From NCBI GenBank assembly GCA_017417315.1, contig JAFPZK010000078.1, forward strand, positions 1 to 64,000: a stretch of 64,000 bases of DNA, given 5' to 3'. Below, piece by piece: positions 49,777-59,639 of this stretch. The notes under the pieces are model-generated. The model ran no database searches, was not told the DNA's origin, and saw nothing but the letters and a program-made list of their open reading frames with translations. Each line of letters begins with the position of its first letter. Within the stretch, counting starts at the first letter, position 1. Source of the stretch: Bacteroidales bacterium (GTDB taxonomy: Bacteria > Bacteroidota > Bacteroidia > Bacteroidales > UBA3824). The translations under genes were made by a program, and so were the position numbers.

Positions 49777-51807
49777 ATGAAAAAAATTTTATTTTTTATC
49801 AGTCTAATTTTTCTTTCTGCATGCTCGACAAGCGACAAACCGTCAGCAAAAAGCGGAATAGAACTCTCAAATATGAATACGACAATAAAACCGGGCGAAG
49901 ATTTTTATCTTTACGCTAACGGCAAATGGCTGAAAAACAACCCTATACCGCCGGATTTAAACGAATATTCCCAGTTTGAAAAAGTATATTTCGACAATCT
50001 TGACCGTCAAAAAGAAATCATAGAAACACTCATAAAAACCTCTGCTGACATAAATACCGACGGCGGCAAAATTGCGGCAATTTATTGCGGTTATATGGAC
50101 TCGGTTTCAAGAAACAAAGCCGGCAATTCTCCCGTAAAACCATATTTAGAAATGATTAACTTCGCAAAAGATAAAGCGGCTTTTTGTGAAGTTTTAGCAG
50201 GACTTCATAAAATCGGCATTTCAGACCTGCTTTTCGATTTTGACATATCAATCGACATAAAAGACTCCGAACATTACATCGTTGAACTCTCTCAGGGCGG
50301 ACTTTCGTTGCCCGATAAGGATTATTACGAAAAAAAAGATTCAACAACTTTAAAAGTCGTAAAGGCTTACGAAAATTTTATCACCGAACTATTCATTCTT
50401 AGCGGTTATGACAAAAAAACTGCGCAAGAAAAAACAAAAGCCGTTTATGACATCGAGACCAAAATTGCAAAACATAGCCGAAACCGTATACAGTTAAGAG
50501 ATGAGGAGGAAAATTATCACAAAATTACTTTCAACGAATTGAAAAACGATTATAAAAAAATTGATTGGGAAAAGTACTTCAAAACTCTCGGTTGTCCCGA
50601 TTTTGAAACTCTTACCGTCAGTCAACCCGAAGTAATACATTTTATCGAAACACTTTTGAAAAACGAAAACCTTGAAAACTTGAAATCATACTCCGAGTTC
50701 AAAGTTTTGAACACCGCCGCATGTTATTTGGACAATAATTTCGAGAAAGCAAATTACGAATTTGAAAAAGTTTTATGGGACATTCAGGAGCAGGAATTAA
50801 GATGGAAACGCGCTATAAATGTCATCAACACCGACATGAGTATGGCAATGGGCAGACTTTATGCCGAAAAATATTTTCCTGAAACCTCAAAACAAGCGGT
50901 CATCAAGATTGTAAAAAATCTGCAAGAGGCTTTCAGAGAAAGGATTAAAAATGTGGTTTGGATGAGCGATGAAACAAAGTTGAAAGCCATTGACAAACTT
51001 AACGCATTTCGTATTCACATCGGCTATCCTGACAAATGGACTGATTATTCAGAATTGAAAATTAACAAAAATAACTCTCTGTTAGACAATATTTTAGCAT
51101 GCAAAAGTTTCGCGCTGAATCACAAAATAAAAAACAGAGTAAACAAAGAAGTCAACAAAGAAGAATGGTCGATGCCGCCTCAAAGCATCAACGCATATTA
51201 CAAGCCGACGACCAATGAAATTACTTTTCCGGCGGGTATTTTGCAGCCGCCTTTTTTCAATTCAGAGGCTGACGAAGCCGAACAATACGGCAGCATAGGC
51301 TGCGTTATCGGTCATGAAATGACACACGGTTTTGACGATCAGGGCAGTCAGTACGACAAATACGGCAACCTCAATAACTGGTGGACTGAAAACGACAAAA
51401 AACAATTTCAGACAAGAACTCAGGCGGTAATCGACTATTTTAATTCGGTAAAAGTTCTCCCTGACGGATATGTTAACGGACAACTCACCGTCGGCGAAAA
51501 CATCGCAGACAACGGCGGAATAAACATCGCTTTTGACGCACTTAAAATCGTTATGAAAAACAAGAAGTTAGAAACAATTAACGGTTTTTCGCCCGAAGAG
51601 CGGTTCTTTTTGGCATACGCTTTTGTCTGGGCTGACAACATCAGTGAAAACGCCGTAAGATTCAATCTTAAATACAATCCGCACGCACCCATGAAAATAA
51701 GGGTCAATGCGCAGTTACCGCAAGTTGAGGCGTGGTACAAAGCCTTTAATATCACGAACAACTCACCGATGTTTATGTCCCCCAAAAAAAGGATTGACAT
51801 TTGGTAA
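49777..51807 (+). CDS. M13-family (neprilysin/PepO-like) metallopeptidase lipoprotein, copy 1
   Basis: 676 residues. Lipobox FLSACS places it in the envelope. Zinc site HEMTH at 513-517 with the third ligand Glu574 in GENIADNGG; substrate-binding NAYYKPTTNEITFPAGILQ precedes it, and the C-terminal W of KRIDIW matches the family end (CxVW region, here without Cys). M13 enzymes cut oligopeptides, so it probably processes peptides at the cell surface or periplasm. It is followed after 63 bp by a paralogue. Confidence 0.93.
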   Translation: MKKILFFISLIFLSACSTSDKPSAKSGIELSNMNTTIKPGEDFYLYANGKWLKNNPIPPDLNEYSQFEKVYFDNLDRQKEIIETLIKTSADINTDGGKIAAIYCGYMDSVSRNKAGNSPVKPYLEMINFAKDKAAFCEVLAGLHKIGISDLLFDFDISIDIKDSEHYIVELSQGGLSLPDKDYYEKKDSTTLKVVKAYENFITELFILSGYDKKTAQEKTKAVYDIETKIAKHSRNRIQLRDEEENYHKITFNELKNDYKKIDWEKYFKTLGCPDFETLTVSQPEVIHFIETLLKNENLENLKSYSEFKVLNTAACYLDNNFEKANYEFEKVLWDIQEQELRWKRAINVINTDMSMAMGRLYAEKYFPETSKQAVIKIVKNLQEAFRERIKNVVWMSDETKLKAIDKLNAFRIHIGYPDKWTDYSELKINKNNSLLDNILACKSFALNHKIKNRVNKEVNKEEWSMPPQSINAYYKPTTNEITFPAGILQPPFFNSEADEAEQYGSIGCVIGHEMTHGFDDQGSQYDKYGNLNNWWTENDKKQFQTRTQAVIDYFNSVKVLPDGYVNGQLTVGENIADNGGINIAFDALKIVMKNKKLETINGFSPEERFFLAYAFVWADNISENAVRFNLKYNPHAPMKIRVNAQLPQVEAWYKAFNITNNSPMFMSPKKRIDIW

Positions 51808-51812
51808 TTTTT

Positions 51813-51844
51813 TTTGCGGGTTTAACAAGATTATATTAATTTTG
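51813..51844 (+). promoter_or_regulatory. Promoter of M13 copy 2
   Basis: TTTG (51813-51816), 20 bp, TAATTTTG (51837-51844), 26 bp before the ATG; the second peptidase gene can be expressed on its own. Confidence 0.7.
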
Positions 51845-51870
51845 TGCCCTAAAAAAAAATCATTACACAA

Positions 51871-53898
51871 ATGAAACGAAACATAATTTTAATCAGTTTA
51901 CTTTTATCTGCCTGCACTATGAGCGACAAGGTTCAGACACAAAGCGGTTTTGATACCGCAAATATGGATTTGACGGTAAAACCCGGCGAAGATTTTTACC
52001 GTTATGTCAACGGCAAATGGTTGGACAACAATCCCGTCAAACCAGAAATGAGCCGTTATATGCAATTTGACAAACTATATCTTGACAATATGGACCGTCA
52101 AAAAGCAATCGTAGAAGACCTCGCAAAACTTTCGCCCGAAAAGTCAACGGACGGCGGAAAAATTGCGGAAATATATTCGCAATACATGGACTCGGTATCA
52201 AGAAACCAAGCAGGCAATTCTCCCGTAAAGCCTTATCTCAAAATGATTAACGATGCCAAAGACAAAACCGAACTTTGGGAAGTTTTTCATAAATTTCAAC
52301 ATGCTGGCATTTCGGGTTTGCTGTTTGATTTCGGCGTATCTTCCGACATAAAAGAGGCTGACAAAAATATCGTAGAACTCTGGCAAGGCGGACTTTCGCT
52401 TCCGAGCAAAAGTTATTACGAGAAAAACGATTCTGCAACCCTCGAAGTTGTTAATGCTTATAAAAAATACATAACCGAACTTTTCACTCTGGCAGACTAT
52501 CCTGAAAATACAGCCGCAGAAAAAATGAAAGCCGTTTATGACATCGAAACGTCAATCGCAAAAGTCAACCGCGACAGAGTTCAACTCAGAGACGTTTCAG
52601 GCAACTACAACAAAATAAGTTATCAGGACTTGAAAAAAGATTTCCCGAAATTGGATTGGGATAAGTTTTTCAAAGGGCTTAATTTTCCTGACTTTGAATA
52701 CCTCAGCGTAGGACAGCCGGAGGTTATTCACAACATCGAAAACTTATTTGAAACAGAAAAAATCGAAAACTTAAAATCGTATTTTGAGTTCAAATTATTA
52801 AATTCTGCCGCTAACTACTTGGACGATAAATTCGGCAACACCGAGCATGAATTTATGAAAGTTCTTTCGGGCGTTCAAGAGCAAAAACCGCGTTGGAAAC
52901 GTGCAATCGACGTTGTCAATGACGTTATGGGCATGGCTATCGGCAAAATCTACGCCGAAAAATATTTCCCTGAAACTTCAAAACAAGCGGTTATCACACT
53001 TGTTAAAAACCTTCAAGAGGCTTTGGGAGAGGAAATAAAAAATTCGTCTTGGATGGGCGATAGCACAAAGGCTCAGGCGTTGGACAAACTCAACAGTTTT
53101 TATCTCAAAATCGGTTATCCCGACAAGTGGCAAGATTATTCTGCTCTTAAAATCGATTCTGAAAAATCCCTGTTTGACAACATTTTAGCATGTCATAATT
53201 ATGCCACGGATTATATCATAGAAAAACGTGTCAACAAGCCCGTTGACAAGACCGAATGGCACATGACACCTCAAACCGTCAACGCATATTACAACCCGAC
53301 TACAAACGAAATCACCTTTCCGGCGGGTATTTTACAGTCTCCTTTCTACAATCCTGAGGCTGACGATGCCGTAAACTACGGTGGTATAGGCTGCGTTATC
53401 GGACACGAAATGACACACGGTTTTGATGACCAAGGTTGTCAGTTTGACAAATACGGCAATCAGAAAAACTGGTGGACTGAAAACGACAAAAAAGAATTTG
53501 ATTCAAGGGCTCAGGTGATAATCGACTATTTTAATACGTTGGAGAGTTTGCCGGGCGAATATGTTAACGGTGCGCTGACAGTCGGCGAAAACATTGCAGA
53601 CAACGGCGGAATCAAAATTTCGTTTCTTGCGCTTCAAAACGTTTTGAAAAACAAAAAACGCGAAAAAATCGACGGTTTTACACCCGAAGAACGCTTCTTC
53701 TTGTCTTACGCTTTTATTTGGGCGGGCAACATCAGAGAGCAGGCTGCGCGTTTAAGATTAAAAACCGACCCGCACTCACCGGCAAAAATGCGCGTTAACG
53801 GACAGTTACCTCAACTCGAATTTTGGTATCAAACTTTCAACATTACGAAAGATGACCCGATGTACATCGCACCTGAAAAACGAGTTAACATTTGGTAA
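51871..53898 (+). CDS. M13-family metallopeptidase lipoprotein, copy 2
   Basis: 675 residues, collinear with copy 1 over the full length; long blocks such as NAYYNPTTNEITFPAGILQ, the zinc site HEMTH (512-516) and GENIADNGG (Glu573) agree. Lipobox LLLSACT. It arose by tandem duplication, old enough for many substitutions, and has its own promoter, so specificity or timing may differ. A 13-bp gap leads to the symporter gene, which may take up released products. Confidence 0.93.
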   Translation: MKRNIILISLLLSACTMSDKVQTQSGFDTANMDLTVKPGEDFYRYVNGKWLDNNPVKPEMSRYMQFDKLYLDNMDRQKAIVEDLAKLSPEKSTDGGKIAEIYSQYMDSVSRNQAGNSPVKPYLKMINDAKDKTELWEVFHKFQHAGISGLLFDFGVSSDIKEADKNIVELWQGGLSLPSKSYYEKNDSATLEVVNAYKKYITELFTLADYPENTAAEKMKAVYDIETSIAKVNRDRVQLRDVSGNYNKISYQDLKKDFPKLDWDKFFKGLNFPDFEYLSVGQPEVIHNIENLFETEKIENLKSYFEFKLLNSAANYLDDKFGNTEHEFMKVLSGVQEQKPRWKRAIDVVNDVMGMAIGKIYAEKYFPETSKQAVITLVKNLQEALGEEIKNSSWMGDSTKAQALDKLNSFYLKIGYPDKWQDYSALKIDSEKSLFDNILACHNYATDYIIEKRVNKPVDKTEWHMTPQTVNAYYNPTTNEITFPAGILQSPFYNPEADDAVNYGGIGCVIGHEMTHGFDDQGCQFDKYGNQKNWWTENDKKEFDSRAQVIIDYFNTLESLPGEYVNGALTVGENIADNGGIKISFLALQNVLKNKKREKIDGFTPEERFFLSYAFIWAGNIREQAARLRLKTDPHSPAKMRVNGQLPQLEFWYQTFNITKDDPMYIAPEKRVNIW

Positions 53899-53911
53899 AA
53901 AATAAATAGTT

Positions 53912-55135
53912 ATGAAAAAGATTCCGCTAACATGGCAAATGGCGGTTGCAGCGGTTGCAGCAATGTTGTGCTGGTATGTATTTCCCGTTGCAGCCGAATA
54001 TGCCGGCGAACTTACAGATTTGTATATCAGACTTTTGAGTCTGATATTAATGCCTTACGTATTTTTGAATATGATGCACGTTTTTACCAAAGAAAATACG
54101 GAAGGCGTTTTCGGAAGGATTGCCCTGAAAAATCTGACATGGTTTGTCGTGGTTCAAACTTTTGCCGTAGCGGTTTCGGTTTTCTTATCTGACATTATTT
54201 TTCAAAATTTTGAAGTAAAACCCGACAACACGGGCGTTTACAAAGGCTTTAATCAGCAAAAAAACTTCGGAGACTTTATTTTTACAGCCGTGCCGGAGAA
54301 TTTTTATGACGCAGTTATTTCAAACAATCTCTTGACTATCGTGTTGATAACCTGCATTTTGGGGTATCTTGCCTCAAAATGTAAGGATAGAACACGAACT
54401 TATTTGCTGAGTTTTTTTTCATCATTTTCAGACTTGATACAAAAATGCGCCGAATTAACGCTGAATTTAGCACCGATAGGCGTTTTCTGTTTTATGAGCC
54501 GTTTGCTTGTTCAAGGCGGGGTTTTCGACTTTAACGCAAATCTTACACCTTTTATAATAGCGGTTTCGGTATCGTTAATGCTTTATGCTTTCGTAACCTT
54601 GCCGCTGATTGTAAAAATTACGGCGAAAACCGGTGCGTTCAGATTTTTAAAAATCTTTTCAAGTACGCTTTTGATTTCCGCCATCAGCAGAAATTCTATT
54701 TTAGGCATGCCCGTAACGGCAAACAAAATGTCAAAAGAGGCAGGTGTCACGAACTTAGGAATTCCGTTTTTTTCATTGCCGCTGACAACGGTTTTGAGTT
54801 TTTGCGGAACCTCAATTTATCTTTGCGTAGCCGCATTATACACCGCTCAGGCATACGGAATTAATATGTCATTCTCCGAAGGAATAATCCTCGTTTTGTC
54901 ATGCGTGTTTATTTCGGTTGCCTCGTTTGAAACCCCGCTCAAACTCACGGTTTTGCTGTTTCCCGTCCTTGAACGGCTCGGCATTCCGATTGAAGGAATC
55001 GGGGTTTTAACTGTCTGTGATTTGTTTTTCTCGTTTGTTTGCTCCGGCGTTGACTCTTGGTCTAACCTCTGCGCAAACATCGTTATTGCTGCCTCAGAAG
55101 GTGGTCTCTCACCGCAACCATCTGCAAAGCCGTAG
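53912..55135 (+). CDS. Dicarboxylate/amino acid:cation symporter (DAACS family)
   Basis: 407 residues with about eight hydrophobic spans. The family's helical hairpins and motif regions are seen in TLLISAISRNSILGMPVTA (serine-rich HP1-like stretch), NLGIPFFSLPLTTVLSFCGT and VSVASFETPLK. It likely imports glutamate, aspartate or C4-dicarboxylates with Na+ or H+. It follows M13 copy 2 after 13 bp, suggesting a shared peptide-use unit. Its 3' end overlaps the end of ribH on the other strand by 53 bp. Confidence 0.85.
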   Translation: MKKIPLTWQMAVAAVAAMLCWYVFPVAAEYAGELTDLYIRLLSLILMPYVFLNMMHVFTKENTEGVFGRIALKNLTWFVVVQTFAVAVSVFLSDIIFQNFEVKPDNTGVYKGFNQQKNFGDFIFTAVPENFYDAVISNNLLTIVLITCILGYLASKCKDRTRTYLLSFFSSFSDLIQKCAELTLNLAPIGVFCFMSRLLVQGGVFDFNANLTPFIIAVSVSLMLYAFVTLPLIVKITAKTGAFRFLKIFSSTLLISAISRNSILGMPVTANKMSKEAGVTNLGIPFFSLPLTTVLSFCGTSIYLCVAALYTAQAYGINMSFSEGIILVLSCVFISVASFETPLKLTVLLFPVLERLGIPIEGIGVLTVCDLFFSFVCSGVDSWSNLCANIVIAASEGGLSPQPSAKP

Positions 55136-55583
55136 CAGCCGCCTCTGAGCCTTTGTTTCCGAGTTTTCCGCCGGCACGGTCTTGCGCTTGCTGCAAATTA
55201 TCGGTGGTCAAAACTCCGAAAATAACGGGAGAATTATATTTCAAATTCAAGTCTGTAATACCCTGAGTTACTGAATCGCAAATAAAATCAAAATGCCGCG
55301 TATCGCCCTGAATCACACAGCCGATAACGATTACCGCGTCAAAACGTCCGCTCTCCAAAGCACATTTCGCGCCGAAAGTCAGTTCAAACGTACCCGGCAC
55401 TCTTACAGTCGTAATGTCGTTTTCGTAAACTCCGTGTTCTTTAAGCGTATCAACCGCGCCCTGCAAAAGCGCGTCGGTTATTTCTCTGTTCCATTCTGCG
55501 GCAACAACGGCAATTCTCATACCTTTGCCGCACGGAATATCAAAGCCGGAAAAATCCGACAAGTTTTTTAAATTAGATGCCAT
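55083..55583 (-). CDS. ribH: 6,7-dimethyl-8-ribityllumazine synthase
   Basis: 166 residues. VVAAEWNREITDALLQGA at the substrate site, VRVPGTFELTFGAK, VIVIGCVIQGDTRHFDFICD with the catalytic His, and FGVLTTDNLQQAQDRAGG. It condenses the ribityl pyrimidine and dihydroxybutanone phosphate in riboflavin synthesis; usually a 60-mer capsid. It starts 2 bp after the metalloprotease gene and converges on the symporter gene with a 53-bp overlap. Confidence 0.96.
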   Translation of the reverse strand: MASNLKNLSDFSGFDIPCGKGMRIAVVAAEWNREITDALLQGAVDTLKEHGVYENDITTVRVPGTFELTFGAKCALESGRFDAVIVIGCVIQGDTRHFDFICDSVTQGITDLNLKYNSPVIFGVLTTDNLQQAQDRAGGKLGNKGSEAAATALQMVAVRDHLLRQQ

Positions 55584-55585
55584 TA

Positions 55586-56935
55586 TTATTCTTTTTTGAT
55601 TATATTATTTTCTCCTTTATCCAAATCTAAAGTAATTGAATACGAAACTGTTACATTATTTTCGGAAGTTTTTTGAGTTTGCGAAATTTTTATCACATAA
55701 CTCCCCGTAACAAATCCTTGCAAAGAAATTTCAGTTCTCTCATCTTTATTTTTTGAAATCTCTTTCAACGATTTCAATTCATCGTTTTCCGAAACAAAAA
55801 TTTCCGCCTTCAAAGCCGCCTGACCCGAAATCACGATTCTTGAATTTTCTACGTTAACTTTTTTCCCTATCGTAAACCGCATAAAATCAACGTCTTCGTC
55901 CTCGATTTTGTTTTTCTTAAAAACCGTTTTATGAAAATTATGCTCTTGCAGAATTTTGTCTTTTAAAACGGTTGCCGTCAAAGGCGAAAAATCAGGTTCA
56001 AATTTATCGGCAAAAGTTGATTTCAATTGCCACAAATCAGCGTTTTTCTTTTTTGAAACTGTATAAAGCATAACCGCCTTTTGCATTTTCGTAAAACGTC
56101 TGCGGCACTGCTTACCCATAGTGTACGACATAATATTGTCTACCTGCGGAGTATATTTTTTGCCGCGAATATCCGTCAATTCGGGTGAAAGATAGTTGCA
56201 ATTTCTGTCAGTATTCTTTATTAAATGCGGCTGAGCGTAAGTGTCGGAAAGTCCGTCGCCGCAAATCTCTGAATTTCTGCCTCTTACAAACAGTCCGCCA
56301 CGAAAAACATCTCTGTCGACAGCTTCTTGACGGCGTTTGCCTTTGTCGTAATTTTTGTGCGGGTGTTTCAGCAAAAAATAATGACCGACCTCGTGCGCAA
56401 TAACCGAAGCATCATTTTTTGAAGAAACCACAACGGTATGATTAACATTGTTGCACACACCCGTATATTCAAGATTTTTGTTTTTTTTGCCCGGTTTTGT
56501 AAGTTTGCTGACTAAAAACACGTTAAGTGCTTTTCTGTCATGACGCAAAAAAGACTGAAACGGAAACTGTACGTAATATCCGAACTTGTCAAACTTTTTT
56601 TTGCGAATAAATTTAACGTCAGAAACATAAAACGAAATCAACGTGTTATTTTCGGCATACAAAGCGTTAAGATTTTGAACGGTCTCCTTAACGTCCTGAA
56701 TATCAGGCGCATTATTTTTTCCGAAAACATAAAACTTCACGGGGACGGAATACAGCGGCAAAGTTTGGTTTTCATAACCGATTTTGTCCATATAATCGGT
56801 TAAAAACTTGTTGTTGCCAATCCACGGCTTATGAAAAGCGTGTTTGTGTTCGTATTTTGAAAAATCCCGCTGTTTTTGAGCGTCAACGCCCAAAGAAAAA
56901 AACAGCAGAAAAAGCGGAAACAGAATTTTTTTCAT
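55586..56935 (-). CDS. Secreted metzincin-like zinc protease
   Basis: 449 residues from ATG 56935, where a signal peptide begins (MKKILFPLFLLFFSLGVDAQ); an in-frame start 51 bp earlier would put charged residues before it. VIAHEVGHYFLLKHPH contains the complete metzincin zinc motif HExxHxxxxxH, and the Met-turn is in QVDNIMSYTMGKQC, as in pappalysin-like M43 enzymes. The C-terminal part (about 330-449) looks like a beta-sandwich, possibly a proprotein-convertase-like or sorting-type domain. It is exported and probably degrades extracellular protein. Upstream of ribH in the same direction. Confidence 0.85.
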   Translation of the reverse strand: MKKILFPLFLLFFSLGVDAQKQRDFSKYEHKHAFHKPWIGNNKFLTDYMDKIGYENQTLPLYSVPVKFYVFGKNNAPDIQDVKETVQNLNALYAENNTLISFYVSDVKFIRKKKFDKFGYYVQFPFQSFLRHDRKALNVFLVSKLTKPGKKNKNLEYTGVCNNVNHTVVVSSKNDASVIAHEVGHYFLLKHPHKNYDKGKRRQEAVDRDVFRGGLFVRGRNSEICGDGLSDTYAQPHLIKNTDRNCNYLSPELTDIRGKKYTPQVDNIMSYTMGKQCRRRFTKMQKAVMLYTVSKKKNADLWQLKSTFADKFEPDFSPLTATVLKDKILQEHNFHKTVFKKNKIEDEDVDFMRFTIGKKVNVENSRIVISGQAALKAEIFVSENDELKSLKEISKNKDERTEISLQGFVTGSYVIKISQTQKTSENNVTVSYSITLDLDKGENNIIKKE

Positions 56936-57027
56936 CGTATGTTTTTTATCGGCTGCAAAGAAAACATTTTTTAAGAAAATATACAAAAAAAAATCATTTT
57001 TTTAGCCCTCAGTTCAAAAAAAATTAT

Positions 57028-57035
57028 TAACTTTG
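57028..57035 (+). promoter_or_regulatory. -7 box of the bamD operon
   Basis: TAACTTTG, 22 bp before the bamD ATG; no clear TTTG at the usual distance. Confidence 0.45.
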
Positions 57036-57056
57036 CGCCGGTTTTCAAATTAAATA

Positions 57057-57860
57057 ATGAAAAATTTTTGTACAAAAATAGCCGTTTTAATTACAGTTGC
57101 AAGTCTTGTAACCTCGTGCAGCGGTTACAGCAAACTGCTAAAAGGCAATGATTACGACTTGAAATACACAAAGGCTTTTGAATATTACGATTTGAAAAAA
57201 TATGATAAAGCCTTACAACTTTTCGAACAAATTTTGCCCGTTTATAAAGGTATGGACAAGGGCGAGAAGGTTTTGTATTATTACACAATGACCAATTACT
57301 TGTTGAAAGACTATTACGTAGCGGGATATTATTTCAGAAAATTTGTTCAAACCTATCCTCACAGCCAATACTCGGAGCAGGCAATGTACCTCGGAGCATA
57401 TTGTTATTACTTGGATTCGCCCAAACCGTCGCTCGACCAAGAGTCTACGAATTTGGCTATCAACGAATTTGAACTTTTTCTCGCAAAATATCCTAACACG
57501 CCCAAAAAGGACACTTGTAATACTTTGCTTGACGAATTAAGGTTGAAACTTCAAACAAAATCCTACAACAATGCACATTTGTATTATCAGTTAGGATATT
57601 ACAAGGCAGGCGTGATTGCACAGAAAAACAGTCTGAAAGCCTATCCCGATACCCCGTTTAGAGAGGATTTGCTCTATTACACTGCAAAATCCGCTTACAT
57701 ATATGCTGACAGGAGTATCGACGAAAAAAAATATGAACGTTTTCTTAACGCTAAAAACGAAATTGCGGACTACTTAAAAGCATATCCGTCAGGACGTTAT
57801 ACAAAAGACGTTAATAAAATGGAGAAAAATACACAAGAAAATTTAACACTGTACCAATAA
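57057..57860 (+). CDS. bamD: Outer membrane assembly lipoprotein BamD
   Basis: 267 residues. Lipobox LVTSCSG anchors it to the outer membrane. TPR-like repeats follow (AFEYYDLKKYDKALQLFEQI, YYVAGYYFRKFVQTYPHSQY and similar), with five repeats expected. BamD works with BamA to insert beta-barrel proteins. It heads the conserved bamD-rpoZ-coaBC-DUF4835 cluster, with a gap of 30 bp to rpoZ. Confidence 0.9.
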   Translation: MKNFCTKIAVLITVASLVTSCSGYSKLLKGNDYDLKYTKAFEYYDLKKYDKALQLFEQILPVYKGMDKGEKVLYYYTMTNYLLKDYYVAGYYFRKFVQTYPHSQYSEQAMYLGAYCYYLDSPKPSLDQESTNLAINEFELFLAKYPNTPKKDTCNTLLDELRLKLQTKSYNNAHLYYQLGYYKAGVIAQKNSLKAYPDTPFREDLLYYTAKSAYIYADRSIDEKKYERFLNAKNEIADYLKAYPSGRYTKDVNKMEKNTQENLTLYQ

Positions 57861-57890
57861 AAAAAATATATTTACCAATAAAATAAAATT

Positions 57891-58433
57891 ATGGATTACA
57901 AAAAGATTAATGCGCCGACTTCAATCATAACGCGCGATACCGGCGCGCTTGAAGCCAAAACGGGAAATTTGTATGAAACCGTTGTCGTAGCATCACGCAG
58001 AGCAGATCAAATCGGTGTTGATTTGAAAAACGAACTCAACAAAAAGTTAGAAGAGTTTGCCTCATACACCGACAATCTTGAAGAAATCTTTGAAAACCGC
58101 GAACAAATTGAAATTTCAAAGTTTTACGAAAGACTTCCCAAGCCTACGCTCTTGGCTCTTGAAGAGATTATGGAAGACAAAATCCAGTTCCGTATTCCGT
58201 CAGAACAAGAAATCGCTCAGGCTGAGGAAATTGCAAGAGTAAAAGCAGAAGCCGAAGCAGAAACGAAAGTCATCAAAACCGAGCCGGTAAAAGAACCCGT
58301 TAAGAGTTTTGACGACATTATCGCCGAATCCACCGAATTTATCCCGACAATTTCGGATTCGGAAGAGGAAGACTCTGACAAAAAAACAAAAGCAAAAAAA
58401 GACGGTTCTAAAACTAAGAAAACAAAAGAATAG
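57891..58433 (+). CDS. rpoZ: RNA polymerase omega subunit, with extended charged tail
   Basis: 180 residues. The first 110 match the Bacteroidota omega type (NLYETVVVASRRADQIGVDL, then FYERLPKPTLLALEEIMEDK). The C-terminal 70 residues are a low-complexity tail rich in Glu, Lys and Ser that is absent from most omega proteins. Omega supports assembly of RNA polymerase. The gene lies between bamD and coaBC, 6 bp from the latter. Confidence 0.88.
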   Translation: MDYKKINAPTSIITRDTGALEAKTGNLYETVVVASRRADQIGVDLKNELNKKLEEFASYTDNLEEIFENREQIEISKFYERLPKPTLLALEEIMEDKIQFRIPSEQEIAQAEEIARVKAEAEAETKVIKTEPVKEPVKSFDDIIAESTEFIPTISDSEEEDSDKKTKAKKDGSKTKKTKE

Positions 58434-58439
58434 TCTTTT

Positions 58440-59639
58440 ATGCTTTCCGGCAAGAAAATACTAATCGGAATAACCGGCGGCATATCTGCTTATAAATCAG
58501 CCTTTTTAGTAAGGCTTTTTAAGAAAGCAAACGCCGAGGTAAAGGTTATCATGACTGAGGCGGCTAAACAATTTGTTCAGCCGCTTACCTTTGCTACGCT
58601 TAGTCAAAACCCCGTTTACACGGATTTTTTCAACCCTGAAAACGGAGAATGGAACTCGCATGTCAGGCTCGGACTTTGGGCTGACCTTTTTGTCATAGCA
58701 CCGGCAACGGCAAACACTGTGGCAAAAATTGCTAACGGCATTGCTGACAATCTTCTTACAACAACATGTCTTTCAGCACGTTGTAAAATTATGGTTGCTC
58801 CTGCGATGGACTTAGACATGTATTCTAACCCCGCAACGCAAAAAAATTTCAGCACATTAAAAGAGTGCGGAATTTTGTTTGCAGAGGCGGGCGACGGTTT
58901 TTTGGCAAGCGGACTTTCTGGCAAAGGACGTATGGCAGAGCCGGAAGAAATTTTTGCTGAGGCAAAAAACTTTCTGCTTCAAAATCAAGACTTTGAAGGC
59001 AAAAAAGTACTCATCACAGCCGGACCTACGCGCGAAAAAATCGACCCCGTGCGTTTTATCAGCAATTATTCAACCGGCAAAATGGGGTATGCGATTGCGG
59101 AAGAATTTGCTGAAAGAGGTGCGGAAGTAATTTTGGTTTCAGGACCGGTAGAAGTTACTGCGAAGAACCATAAAATCAACGTTTTGAAAGTTAATTCGGC
59201 AAAAGAAATGTACGAAGAGTGCATGAAAAATTTTCCGCAAAGCGACATCGCAATAATGTCGGCGGCAGTTGCCGATTTTACGCCCGAAAACACCGCTGAA
59301 ACCAAAATCAAAAAAACGGGCGAAGAGATGACAATCAAATTAAAACCGACAAAAGACATCGCAAAAGAACTCGGCAAAATAAAACGCGAAAATCAAATTT
59401 TCATCGGATTTGCCCTCGAAACCGACCACGAAATGCAAAACGCCGAAAAAAAATTAGACTCCAAAAATTTTGATTTCATCGTTCTTAACTCTTTGAAAGA
59501 CAAGGGCGCGGCTTTCGGTTACGACACCAACAAAATCACGATTATCTCCAAAAACGGTATCGAAAATTTCGACCTCAAACCCAAAAACCTCGTCGCAAAA
59601 GACATAGCCGACAAGGTAAAACAACTTTTAAAGAAATGA
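58440..59639 (+). CDS. coaBC: Bifunctional phosphopantothenoylcysteine decarboxylase/synthetase
   Basis: 399 residues. CoaC half (1-180): GITGGISAYKSA, ITEAAKQF-like MTEAAKQF, PATANTVAKIANGIADNLLTT and PAMDLDMYSNP. CoaB half (from about 188): VLITAGPTREKIDPVRFISN and NYSTGKMGYAIAEE. It makes 4'-phosphopantetheine precursor for coenzyme A using cysteine and a nucleotide. It overlaps the DUF4835 gene by 4 bp. Confidence 0.96.
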   Translation: MLSGKKILIGITGGISAYKSAFLVRLFKKANAEVKVIMTEAAKQFVQPLTFATLSQNPVYTDFFNPENGEWNSHVRLGLWADLFVIAPATANTVAKIANGIADNLLTTTCLSARCKIMVAPAMDLDMYSNPATQKNFSTLKECGILFAEAGDGFLASGLSGKGRMAEPEEIFAEAKNFLLQNQDFEGKKVLITAGPTREKIDPVRFISNYSTGKMGYAIAEEFAERGAEVILVSGPVEVTAKNHKINVLKVNSAKEMYEECMKNFPQSDIAIMSAAVADFTPENTAETKIKKTGEEMTIKLKPTKDIAKELGKIKRENQIFIGFALETDHEMQNAEKKLDSKNFDFIVLNSLKDKGAAFGYDTNKITIISKNGIENFDLKPKNLVAKDIADKVKQLLKK

